A DNA stretch of 64,000 bases from Paludicola sp. MB14-C6 (GTDB lineage: Bacteria; Bacillota; Clostridia; Oscillospirales; Ruminococcaceae): NCBI RefSeq assembly GCF_030908625.1, contig NZ_CP133133.1:1426001-1490000 (forward strand), written 5' to 3'. This document shows positions 16,000 through 23,272 of this stretch, one piece after another; positions within the stretch are counted from its first letter, which is position 1, and each line of letters opens with the position of its first letter. The notes under the pieces were generated by a model, which saw only the letters and a list, made by a program, of their open reading frames with translations, had not been told where the DNA came from and searched no databases. The position numbers and the translations under genes were made by a program.

Positions 16000-17154
16000 A
16001 TGAGCGTAAACTTCGATACCAATAAAATAAAAACGCCATATTATATCGTTGATGAAAATTTGCTCATTGAAAACCTAAAAGTGTTAAAATCAGTTTCTGA
16101 GCAAACAGGCTGCAAAATTTTATTAGCACAAAAAGCTTTTTCTATGTTTAGTCTTTACCCTCTTATTGGCGACTATTTAGACGGTACAACTGCAAGCGGA
16201 TTATTTGAAGCAAAGCTTGGTTTTGAAGAAATGAGCAAAGAAAACCATGTATTTAGTGCCGCATATTTAGAAGAGGAAATGGATGAAATTTTAGAAATAT
16301 GTGATCACATTATCTTTAACTCATTTGCACAATGGGAAAAATATAAAGCCAAAGCAATGCAATGCGAACAAGCGTCGCATTGCGGTAAAGAATTCGGAAT
16401 TCGTATTAACCCTGAATTTTCAACCCAAGACCATGCAATCTATGATCCATGCGCAAAAGGGAGCCGCTTAGGCGTTACGAAAAAGAACTTCCGCCCAGAT
16501 TTACTAGATGGAATCAGTGGACTGCATTTCCATACTCTCTGCGAACAAAACAGCGATGATTTAATCGCCACGTTAAAAGTAGTAGAAGAAAAATTCGGCG
16601 AATATTTACCGCAGATGAAGTGGATAAACTTTGGTGGAGGCCATCATATTACAAGAGCTGATTATGATATTAAAACCCTTGTTGATTGTATCAACCAATT
16701 CAAGCAAAAATATGATGTACAAGTTTATTTAGAGCCTGGCGAAGCAGTAGCGTTGAACACAGGCTTTTTAGTAAGCACCGTATTAGATATTGTCGATAAT
16801 GATTTTCAAATCGGTATCTTAGATACCTCTGCAGCGTGCCATATGCCTGATGTATTAGAAATGCCATACCGTCCAAATGTGTTAGGCTCAGATTTGCCTG
16901 ACAAGAAAGCATACACCTATCGTTTTGCGGGACCTACTTGCCTTTCTGGTGATATTATAGGGGATTATTCTTTTGATCAGCCTTTATCCATTGGTGATCA
17001 AGTTGTATTTTGTGATATGGCGATTTATTCTATGGTAAAAAACAATACTTTCAACGGTATGAAATTACCTTCCATTGCAATTGCAACAAAAGATGGCGAA
17101 GTAAAATTAGTGAAAAGCTTTGGATATCAAGATTTTAAGGAAAGATTATCATAA
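16000..17154 (+). CDS. nspC: Carboxynorspermidine/carboxyspermidine decarboxylase
   Basis: The 384 aa protein belongs to the alanine racemase-fold PLP decarboxylases. PLP-lysine block KILLAQKAFSMF near residue 42, HFHTLCEQNSDD, GGGHHI and the C-terminal CDMAIYSM motif are characteristic of the NspC branch. It decarboxylates carboxyspermidine to spermidine (or carboxynorspermidine to norspermidine). It begins one base after the dehydrogenase stop and is followed at once by the operon terminator, so it is the last gene. Diaminopimelate decarboxylase is excluded by size and by these motifs. Confidence 0.93.
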   Translation: MSVNFDTNKIKTPYYIVDENLLIENLKVLKSVSEQTGCKILLAQKAFSMFSLYPLIGDYLDGTTASGLFEAKLGFEEMSKENHVFSAAYLEEEMDEILEICDHIIFNSFAQWEKYKAKAMQCEQASHCGKEFGIRINPEFSTQDHAIYDPCAKGSRLGVTKKNFRPDLLDGISGLHFHTLCEQNSDDLIATLKVVEEKFGEYLPQMKWINFGGGHHITRADYDIKTLVDCINQFKQKYDVQVYLEPGEAVALNTGFLVSTVLDIVDNDFQIGILDTSAACHMPDVLEMPYRPNVLGSDLPDKKAYTYRFAGPTCLSGDIIGDYSFDQPLSIGDQVVFCDMAIYSMVKNNTFNGMKLPSIAIATKDGEVKLVKSFGYQDFKERLS

Positions 17155-17156
17155 AT

Positions 17157-17194
17157 AACAAGGAGCTGAAATCATATCAGCTCCTTGTTTGTAT
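17157..17194 (+). terminator. Terminator of the polyamine operon
   Basis: Perfect 13-bp inverted repeat AACAAGGAGCTGA/TCAGCTCCTTGTT (17157-17169, 17177-17189) with a T-rich tail, immediately after nspC. Confidence 0.9.
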
Positions 17195-17217
17195 TTTAAC
17201 AACTTTTATGTTATAAT
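17189..17217 (+). promoter_or_regulatory. Promoter overlapping the preceding terminator tail
   Basis: TTGTAT (17189-17194), 17-bp spacer, TATAAT (17212-17217), 38 bp before the ATG of the membrane protein gene. Confidence 0.7.
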
Positions 17218-17254
17218 AATGGATAATTTTTATAATGTTTTTGGAGGAACTGAT

Positions 17255-17869
17255 ATGGCTCATCTCATTTGGAAAGGTACTATTTATAATCAAAATGATT
17301 TTAGTGAAACAACGTTACCTGAAAATGCTGTTAAAATGAAAAAAGCAGAAACAATGAAAAGCCTAAGAGTTAAGACTTTTGCTATTGCAATTCCCCTTAT
17401 CATTCTTATACCTATTATTTTCTACTACTTTTTCTCCAGTCTTCCATCGGACTCCGCTATGTCTTATTTTATTGGAATAATTGTTAGTTGTTTATTTATT
17501 CTCTTTGGTAATTTTATGTTTCTTTTTTTATACCCAAAGAATACAATAATTCAAATTAGTTTTTTAAGTCCTAATTTTACTTTTATAACTCATCCAATTT
17601 CACCACTTACGAAAAAAAGAGTGTTATTAATAAACCTTGCTCCTTGTATATTTATATTTTTGATTTTAATTCTTGTTTTTGTACCTGTTTTTCACATTAA
17701 TGTTCGATTGTTTTTATTTAGCTTTTTGACAATTCAAATTCCCCTTTTCTCCAGGAAATCTTATGAGGTTTTTACTATCCTAAAACAAGTTCCCAAAGGT
17801 GCCTACATACAAAACTTAGGATTTCAATCGTATTGGTTTACTTTAAGCCAAAAAGAAACGGATGTTTAA
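17255..17869 (+). CDS. DUF3267-like membrane protein lacking the HExxH motif
   Basis: The ATG at 17255 is chosen because GGAGGAAC lies just upstream; the longer frame has no binding site and overlaps the promoter. The 204 aa protein has about four membrane segments (near 42-62, 70-94, 123-147 and 149-165). The block PLTKKRVLLINLAP and the end LKQVPKGAYIQNLGFQSYWF resemble DUF3267 (putative zincin) proteins, in which a HExxH helix precedes the first block. Here that place (FIGIIVSCLFILFGNFMF) has no His or Glu, so any peptidase activity would be lost. The next gene starts 3 bp later, suggesting the two work together. Family assignment is tentative. Confidence 0.6.
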   Translation: MAHLIWKGTIYNQNDFSETTLPENAVKMKKAETMKSLRVKTFAIAIPLIILIPIIFYYFFSSLPSDSAMSYFIGIIVSCLFILFGNFMFLFLYPKNTIIQISFLSPNFTFITHPISPLTKKRVLLINLAPCIFIFLILILVFVPVFHINVRLFLFSFLTIQIPLFSRKSYEVFTILKQVPKGAYIQNLGFQSYWFTLSQKETDV

Positions 17870-17872
17870 TTT

Positions 17873-18244
17873 ATGCCAACATTTTTACTCATTATTTGTA
17901 TTCTTGCAGCTGTTGGAGTTCCAGTTGGCTTTATTATTCATACCTTTACAAGCCGAAAAAAAGCTATGAATGATCCAAATTCTTATATATTAGAGGCTCC
18001 TGAACCTGTTATTGAATCTGCTACTATCATTGAATTGTTTGAAGAAACGAATCGTTATACATATAAAAGCCATTGTTCTAGCTTTCGCTACTGTGTCCGC
18101 TTTTTGCTCCAAGATTCTTCCGAGCTTGTATTTTCTGTCCCATTTGAAGTATTTTCTCAATTATCTGTTGGACAAATTGGTGATCTTGCAATGCAAAATG
18201 AACAGTTTTTAGGTTTCGATGTACGATATGATTCTCCTATATAA
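17873..18244 (+). CDS. Small membrane-anchored protein, DUF2500-like
   Basis: The 123 aa protein has one N-terminal membrane helix (about 2-24) followed by a soluble domain in which YCVRFLLQDSSELVFSVP and LSVGQIGDLAMQNEQFLGF resemble the DUF2500 pattern of a beta-rich domain ending in a G(D)xGxLxxQgxxFLgF block. It follows the DUF3267-like gene by 3 bp and a terminator comes next, so the two form a small unit. Function unknown. Confidence 0.65.
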   Translation: MPTFLLIICILAAVGVPVGFIIHTFTSRKKAMNDPNSYILEAPEPVIESATIIELFEETNRYTYKSHCSSFRYCVRFLLQDSSELVFSVPFEVFSQLSVGQIGDLAMQNEQFLGFDVRYDSPI

Positions 18245-18262
18245 TTAAATAATACAATAGAT

Positions 18263-18293
18263 AAGAGGTTACGCAATTGGTAACCTCTTTGTT
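18263..18293 (+). terminator. Terminator between convergent genes
   Basis: 10-bp inverted repeat AAGAGGTTAC/GTAACCTCTT (18263-18272, 18280-18289) followed by TGTTTAT; it may also serve the opposing Asn-rich genes. Confidence 0.75.
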
Positions 18294-18829
18294 TATAATA
18301 ATATGTATCCAAGTGCCAACAATAACATTACATCTGCGCCCTCATTTACCAATAATAAAATCAAGCCCAGCAAAAGCAATGTTTCCGTATCTAAGTTCAT
18401 TCTATCTAAAAAGCCAGTCAATCCTTGTGAAACAATTTCTGTTGGACAATGCTCAACTTTTATTGATTCGTTTTTTTCAGCATTATTGTTAAATTGCTTT
18501 TCTTCATGATGCTGGTTATTTTGCGTATTGGAATTATGGTGCTCCACTTTTACTGCATTATTCTGTTGCTGTGGCGTATGATGTTCTGGATGCATTTGAT
18601 TGTTTTGATTCGAGCGGTTATCTGAATTGGCAACACGTTCTCTTGCTAATCGTTGCATTTCGTTTACTCGGCGAATGGCATCTTGCTGCATTGTCATGAT
18701 TTGTTGACTGGAATAACCACTCTGATTAACCGCCATATCCGCACCCCCACTCTGTCCTCGTAATTCTTCGTCAAAAACCAAATACTGCTCTGCTTGTTGC
18801 CTACAATTATAAACCCGCAAAGATACCAC
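18293..18829 (-). CDS. Asn/Gln/His-rich protein with hydrophobic C-terminus
   Basis: The 178 aa protein (GTG start) has three parts: an N-terminal segment with a short helix (MQQDAIRRVNEMQRLARERV), a disordered middle dominated by Asn, Gln and His (about 72-122), and a C-terminal stretch of two closely spaced hydrophobic segments (LLLLGLILLLVNEG, VMLLLALGYILL). The start overlaps the upstream gene by 23 bp; an internal ATG at 18736 after GGGGG is a plausible alternative. It is the third of three small Asn-rich genes in a row. I recognise no named family. The composition recalls spore-associated or assembly proteins, but that is only an impression. Confidence 0.6.
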   Translation of the reverse strand: MVSLRVYNCRQQAEQYLVFDEELRGQSGGADMAVNQSGYSSQQIMTMQQDAIRRVNEMQRLARERVANSDNRSNQNNQMHPEHHTPQQQNNAVKVEHHNSNTQNNQHHEEKQFNNNAEKNESIKVEHCPTEIVSQGLTGFLDRMNLDTETLLLLGLILLLVNEGADVMLLLALGYILL

Positions 18830-19454
18830 TCTCTTTAAGTGCCGGCAACATTGACATCAACCGCATTAAGCTAATTGCCTGATCAACTTTTTGTTTTCGT
18901 CTTTCACTAAAATGTGGCTTTAAGGCTAATAAGAGTTGTGAATTTTTATCATTCACATTCATGCTTGAAAAAACTTTTTGCAATTTTAAAATCATGTTCA
19001 TATCAATATTAGGCATTCCGGACTCATTATTATTTTGATTATTATTGCCGGATAACATTTTTGTTAAAGCGGATAAATCGAATCCACCATTTCCACTATT
19101 ATTGCTGTTTGAGGCTGCTTCATTTGAAGAATTATTTGAATTTTGATTTAACATACTCATGATTTTAGATAAATCAAAACCGCTATTATTACCACTATTT
19201 TCATTATTCTGTTGTTGGGCATTATTTTGATTACTGTTATTATTCAGCATATTCATAATACCCGATAAATCAAAACCGCCACCGCTGTTGCCATTGTTTT
19301 GCGTTGTAGCACTATTTTGATTTGTTTGGGTATTCTGTGTGCTGGAACTTTGTTGATTTCCATTTATATTAAGCATCTTTGCAACGTTTTGCAGCTGTGC
19401 TTGACCTTCCGGCGTACTTAATATATTTTGAAGATTTGCTAATAAATCATCCAT
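18807..19454 (-). CDS. Asn-rich protein with internal imperfect repeats
   Basis: The 215 aa protein starts at the ATG with GGAG eight bases upstream; a GTG three codons earlier is rejected. After an N-terminal block (MDDLLANLQNILSTPEGQAQLQNVAKML) come three copies of a unit of the form GFDLSxIMxMLN(N)(N) (GFDLSGIMNMLN, GFDLSKIMSMLN, GFDLSALTKMLS) separated by Asn/Ser/Gln-rich linkers, then a basic helical C-terminus (LLLALKPHFSERRKQKVDQAISLMRLMSMLPALKESG). The linkers look expandable. It lies between two other Asn-rich genes and overlaps the downstream one. Function unknown. Confidence 0.65.
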   Translation of the reverse strand: MDDLLANLQNILSTPEGQAQLQNVAKMLNINGNQQSSSTQNTQTNQNSATTQNNGNSGGGFDLSGIMNMLNNNSNQNNAQQQNNENSGNNSGFDLSKIMSMLNQNSNNSSNEAASNSNNSGNGGFDLSALTKMLSGNNNQNNNESGMPNIDMNMILKLQKVFSSMNVNDKNSQLLLALKPHFSERRKQKVDQAISLMRLMSMLPALKESGIFAGL

Positions 19455-19484
19455 CCCTATCACTCCATTCCAGCAAATATTAAA

Positions 19485-19712
19485 TTATTTCATAAATTTT
19501 TTCATAAGTAACTGTGCTTGCGGCGAACTCAGCATTTGTTGCATTAACTGCGGATTGGATAAAATTTCTTTGAATTTCGCTGCGTCTTGCGGCTTCATTT
19601 TGGATATAATATTGTCAAGGTTCCCATTCTTTAAACTTTCCGGATCAATTCCTGTTTGTTGTTTTGCTTGATTGAGTAAATCATTCACATTATTATTGTT
19701 TTGATTATTCAT
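19485..19712 (-). CDS. Small Asn-rich helical protein
   Basis: The 75 aa protein begins MNNQNNNNVNDLLNQ and ends ILSNPQLMQQMLSSPQAQLLMKKFMK. The tandem short motif LSNPQLMQQ/LSSPQAQLL is like the LSTPEGQAQLQ block that opens the next gene, so the two proteins share a helical element. It is the first gene of the three-gene Asn-rich set. GAAAGGA precedes the ATG. Function unknown. Confidence 0.65.
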   Translation of the reverse strand: MNNQNNNNVNDLLNQAKQQTGIDPESLKNGNLDNIISKMKPQDAAKFKEILSNPQLMQQMLSSPQAQLLMKKFMK

Positions 19713-19949
19713 ATAAAGTCCAATCCTTTCTTGTAATCATAATTTCTCTTTACTAAATAGCAATATGGAAGGTAGATGGCTACCCCTTATTATATTTTTA
19801 CATATTATATAGTATGTATGTTATGTAAAATAGATTACAAATATTATCCACTACGTTGAAAACTTGTGCATTTTTCTATGATATTTGCCTTATAAAATAA
19901 TAAAAAAAGTCTTATAGCTTGTCTATTATGACAATGTTTAAAAAACGTG

Positions 19950-19978
19950 TTGACAAACTGAAATATGTACGTTATAAT
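19950..19978 (+). promoter_or_regulatory. Consensus promoter of the tRNA genes
   Basis: TTGACA (19950-19955), 17-bp spacer, TATAAT (19973-19978): a full sigma-A consensus 30 bp before tRNA-Met. Confidence 0.92.
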
Positions 19979-20008
19979 AATATTCGTTCTCGCGGCGAGA
20001 GCTTAAAT

Positions 20009-20085
20009 GGCGGTATAGCTCAGTTGGCTAGAGCATGCGGTTCATACCCGCAGTGTCGTTGGTTCAAATCCAACTACCGCTACCA
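20009..20085 (+). tRNA. tRNA-Met (CAT), elongator type
   Basis: 77 nt with encoded CCA. Acceptor GGCGGTA pairs with TACCGCT (first pair G-T), D-stem AGCTC, anticodon stem TGCGG/CCGCA around CAT, T-stem GTTGG/CCAAC. The absence of three consecutive G-C pairs in the anticodon stem argues against the initiator. The body is closer to elongator Met than to tRNA-Ile2. Confidence 0.93.
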
Positions 20086-20102
20086 TTTCACAATTGAATA
20101 AT

Positions 20103-20177
20103 GGCCCGTTGGTCAAGCGGTCAAGACACCGCCCTTTCACGGCGGAATCACGAGTTCGATTCTCGTACGGGTCACCA
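20103..20177 (+). tRNA. tRNA-Glu (TTC)
   Basis: 75 nt with encoded CCA; anticodon stem CCGCC/GGCGG with loop CTTTCAC gives TTC. It follows tRNA-Met by 17 bp and shares its promoter. Confidence 0.95.
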
Positions 20178-20179
20178 TT

Positions 20180-20211
20180 AAAAGCACTAAGGCAATAGTC
20201 TTAGTGCTTTT
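20180..20211 (+). terminator. Terminator after tRNA-Glu(TTC)
   Basis: Perfect 12-bp inverted repeat AAAAGCACTAAG/CTTAGTGCTTTT (20180-20191, 20200-20211). Confidence 0.85.
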
Positions 20212-20271
20212 GCAGAGCAAAACGTTGTTTTGTAACCAACGTTGCTGCATAACGTTTTGTTCTTCATGAAT

Positions 20272-20346
20272 GGCCCGTTGGTCAAGCGGCTAAGACGCCG
20301 CCCTCTCACGGCGGAATCACGAGTTCGATTCTCGTACGGGTCACCA
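20272..20346 (+). tRNA. tRNA-Glu (CTC)
   Basis: Almost identical to the preceding tRNA-Glu, differing in the D-loop and stem bases and in the anticodon loop CTCTCAC, which gives CTC. CCA is encoded. It looks like a duplication of the first gene that changed anticodon; it lies after a terminator, so it depends on readthrough or a weak own promoter. Confidence 0.95.
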
Positions 20347-20352
20347 ATCGAG

Positions 20353-20387
20353 AGCCTCGACACGCAATCCGCGTTCGGGGCTTTTTT
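20353..20387 (+). terminator. Terminator after tRNA-Glu(CTC)
   Basis: Stem AGCCTCGA (20353-20360) with TCGGGGCT (20375-20382, one G-T pair), then a run of T. Confidence 0.8.
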
Positions 20388-20446
20388 AATTGCCTAATTT
20401 TCTACTCACGACTGTAGTTTTCATCTTACGCTTCTCAATAGTCAGG

Positions 20447-20476
20447 CCACATTAACAAAAGTTAATGTGGTTTTTT
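20447..20476 (+). terminator. Second terminator hairpin
   Basis: Perfect CCACATTAAC-AAAA-GTTAATGTGG hairpin (20447-20456, 20461-20470) followed by six T. Confidence 0.8.
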
Positions 20477-20552
20477 GTTTTATAAAAAAATTCCCTGTAT
20501 CAAACAAACCCTATCTTGAATAGAATGTGATATCAATGAGTGGAGGGATTTT

Positions 20553-21659
20553 ATGGAGCAAACCAATAAAACCGCTGATTTTTATATGGGCGCAAATTCA
20601 GCAAAGGGATTTTATACATACTATAACGAACTGGAGCACCCCAAAGATGGCTGGCGAAGTTATTTAATAAAAGGCGGTGCCGGAACAGGAAAATCAAGTT
20701 TAATGAAGCGGATTGGTGAGGAATGCGGTAAAAACGAATCTTTAATTGAACATTTACATTGTTCTTCTGATCCGAACTCCTTAGATGGTATTGTACTCCA
20801 TGATAAGAAAGCAAGTATTGTGGATGCTACCCCACCACATGTTATCGAACCAACTTATCCTGGAGGATATCAAAGTGTTATTAACTTATGTGAATATTTT
20901 GATGAAGATAAACTAGCTTCACGTATTAAAAAAACAATCGAATATCAAACCAAAAATAACGAGTGCCACAGAAAATGCTGTAACCTTTTAAATTGTGCAA
21001 ATATTTTATTACAAGATAACTATCGCTTTGTTTCAAGTCAAACCGATTTTAAAAAAATATTATCTTTAGCAAATCGCATTATAAAAAAAGAATTTAAAAA
21101 TATTCATGGTACAAAAGCTGAAGAACATAAGCGATTACTAAGTGCTATAACCAATCAAGGCATCAAAACATATTCCAATACGCCAAACGTTTTAGCTGAA
21201 AATATCTATATTATAAAAGATATTTACGGCGTTGCTTCACATACTTTATTATCCTATATCAGAGAAGTTGCACTACAACGCAATTTTACAATTTACACTT
21301 GTTTTTGCCCATTAAACCCCGATTCTAAAATTGAACACTTATTTATCCCCGAATTAAAACTTGGTTTTATTACACAAACTAAATTTAATAATTTTATCAA
21401 TATAAAACCAGTTTCTGTAATTAGCTTTACACGTTTTACTAATATGACAGCTCTTCGAAATAAAAAACAATTCTTAAGTTTTAATAAAAAAGCAGCAGGA
21501 GAGTTAATTAACGAAGCAATCAGCGTATTAAAATACGCTAAATCCATTCATGATGATTTAGAACGTCAATATACAGATGCTGTTGATTTTGATAAAGTTG
21601 CTCAAAAATCTGAAGAAATTATTGCAAAGATTAAAGTTCGTAATGATATTCATTTTTAA
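20553..21659 (+). CDS. P-loop ATPase of the PRK06851-like family
   Basis: The 368 aa protein has Walker A GGAGTGKSS at residues 41-49 and, downstream, CSSDPNSLDGIVL and VDATPPHVIEPTYPGGYQ, which match an uncharacterised NTPase family found in Bacilli and Clostridia. The second half repeats the fold weakly without a clear second P-loop; a hydrophobic IYTCFCPLNPDSKIEHLFIPE stretch is typical. No membrane segment. GGAGGG precedes the ATG. It stands alone, ending in a shared terminator with the opposing phosphatase gene. Role unknown; its spread among spore formers is from memory. Confidence 0.7.
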   Translation: MEQTNKTADFYMGANSAKGFYTYYNELEHPKDGWRSYLIKGGAGTGKSSLMKRIGEECGKNESLIEHLHCSSDPNSLDGIVLHDKKASIVDATPPHVIEPTYPGGYQSVINLCEYFDEDKLASRIKKTIEYQTKNNECHRKCCNLLNCANILLQDNYRFVSSQTDFKKILSLANRIIKKEFKNIHGTKAEEHKRLLSAITNQGIKTYSNTPNVLAENIYIIKDIYGVASHTLLSYIREVALQRNFTIYTCFCPLNPDSKIEHLFIPELKLGFITQTKFNNFINIKPVSVISFTRFTNMTALRNKKQFLSFNKKAAGELINEAISVLKYAKSIHDDLERQYTDAVDFDKVAQKSEEIIAKIKVRNDIHF

Positions 21660-21701
21660 AACCAAAACACCACTAGTTTTGTACCAGTGGTGTTTTGGTT
21701 T
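21659..21701. terminator. Bidirectional terminator shared by convergent genes
   Basis: Perfect 16-bp inverted repeat (21659-21674 with 21686-21701) with A and T tails. It starts within the stop of the ATPase gene and encodes the last residues of the phosphatase on the other strand. Confidence 0.85.
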
Positions 21702-22347
21702 GTATCCAATCTTTTAGTTGATTTGGATGGTCAATAATTAAGTCTGCATGATACTCTTCTAATTCATTTCTATCACGAAATCCCCACGTTACACCAACGG
21801 TAAAAAGCTGCCCGTTTTTGCCTGTCTTCATATCCGTAGAGGTATCCCCGACATAGATGCAATCTTTCTTATCTACTTCTAGCTCTTTGATTACTTCTAG
21901 TAATGCTGTTGGATCCGGTTTTCTTGGAACACCTTCTCTTTTCCCATAGCAAATATCTATTTGCTTGCCAAACAACTCCTCAACAATCTTGACTGTTGTT
22001 TCATGTGGTTTATTTGAAAGAACTGCTGTTTTTATGTGATTCTCTTTCAGCCACGAAATCAGCTCGTGTATGCCGTCATATGGCGAAGCCAAATACATAT
22101 AATCATTATCATAAGTTTCATTATAATAATCCCTCACTTGATAGAAGAGATCTTCACGATAAGAATTTACCGTCTCTAACATTCCTTTTACTAATATATC
22201 TGCGCCACGTCCTACTAAATAGCGATACTTTTCCACCTCAATTTTAGGACAACCATATTTATGTAATGCCGCATTCGCAAAATATGCAATAGAGTTTAAT
22301 GTATTTACCAATGTACCATCTAAATCAAAAATAACCGCTTTAATCAT
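21673..22347 (-). CDS. HAD-family phosphatase, phosphoglycolate phosphatase-like
   Basis: Starting at MIKAVIFDLDGTL (ATG at 22345-22347 with AAGGGG upstream) the protein has 224 aa; a longer upstream start has no binding site. HAD motif I DLDGT (Asp8, Asp10), motif II LSNKPH, motif III Lys in GVPRKPDP and motif IV YVGDTSTDM are all present, with a helical cap between I and II as in Gph/PpaX. Cytoplasmic phosphatase of small molecules; phosphoglycolate or pyrophosphate are the usual annotations but the substrate is open. Its C-terminal residues are encoded in the terminator stem. Confidence 0.85.
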   Translation of the reverse strand: MIKAVIFDLDGTLVNTLNSIAYFANAALHKYGCPKIEVEKYRYLVGRGADILVKGMLETVNSYREDLFYQVRDYYNETYDNDYMYLASPYDGIHELISWLKENHIKTAVLSNKPHETTVKIVEELFGKQIDICYGKREGVPRKPDPTALLEVIKELEVDKKDCIYVGDTSTDMKTGKNGQLFTVGVTWGFRDRNELEEYHADLIIDHPNQLKDWIQTKTPLVQN

Positions 22348-22422
22348 TACATTCCCCTTAATATTTTTTTCTTTATTATAACACTCTTGCACCATTATTT
22401 CAAAATCCTTTTCTTATACTAA

Positions 22423-22451
22423 TTGTATCCTATTTTTTGATATGGTATAAT
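22423..22451 (+). promoter_or_regulatory. Promoter of the response regulator gene
   Basis: TTGTAT (22423-22428), 17-bp spacer, TATAAT (22446-22451), 29 bp before the ATG. Confidence 0.75.
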
Positions 22452-22480
22452 TTTGTTAATAAAAATGAAGAGGTGACATC

Positions 22481-23164
22481 ATGCAGCAGCCATCTATCCT
22501 TATTATAGAAGACGATAACGACATCAACCATATGCTATCAGAATTACTTTCTCACAACCATTATAAAGTAACCTCAGCCTATTCCGGAACAGAAGGATTG
22601 CGTTTTATGAAAGAGCAATCCTTTGATTTAGCATTGCTTGATTTAATGTTGCCGGGACTTAGCGGAGAACAAGTTTTATTTGAAATTCAAAAAGAGTCTA
22701 ACCTACCCATTATCGCTGTTTCTGCAAAAGACGATAAACAAACTAAAATATCCGTTTTAAATAAAGGTGCAGACGATTATATTACCAAACCATTTGACAA
22801 CGATGAACTGATTGCCCGCATGGAAGCCTTACTTCGTCGCCACTACAACTCCAACTCTCCTATTCAAACAACCCTCACCTATAAGGATATTACTCTTGAT
22901 AAATCTTCACTTGAAGTATTAGTAGGAACAACCCCTATTTTATTAACCAAACATGAATTCTTAATCTTGGAACTTTTGATGAGTAATCCAAAAAAAGTAT
23001 TTACAAAAAACAATATTTTTGAATCTGTTTGGAATGAGCCATTTATCGGAGAGGACAATGCTGTTAATGTTCATATCAGTAATATTCGCCAAAAATTAAG
23101 CAAAGGCAATGCGGATGCCTCTTATATTCAAACAGTTTGGGGAATCGGGTTTAAAATGGTATAA
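22481..23164 (+). CDS. OmpR-family response regulator
   Basis: 227 aa: receiver domain with acidic pocket (Glu10, Asp11, Asp12), phosphoacceptor Asp54 in LLDLMLPG and Lys103 in TKPF, followed by a winged-helix DNA-binding domain ending in IQTVWGIGFKM. The partner is most likely the histidine kinase at 26485-27399, four genes downstream with ABC genes between, an order found in bacitracin/lantibiotic resistance loci. GAGGTGAC precedes the ATG. Confidence 0.93.
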   Translation: MQQPSILIIEDDNDINHMLSELLSHNHYKVTSAYSGTEGLRFMKEQSFDLALLDLMLPGLSGEQVLFEIQKESNLPIIAVSAKDDKQTKISVLNKGADDYITKPFDNDELIARMEALLRRHYNSNSPIQTTLTYKDITLDKSSLEVLVGTTPILLTKHEFLILELLMSNPKKVFTKNNIFESVWNEPFIGEDNAVNVHISNIRQKLSKGNADASYIQTVWGIGFKMV

Positions 23165-23272
23165 ACTTTATACTTTCTTTAGACTTTTCAAAGAGTTTCT
23201 AAAATATCGCTGATTATAATATCAAATGAAATACAGTATTTTGAATTACTTCTTAGAAAGGATGGCCATGAA

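Noticed and set aside
20103..20346. The two tRNA-Glu genes as an integration (att) duplication
   Set aside because: The copies are full-length tRNAs with different anticodons and only a terminator between them; there is no integrase.
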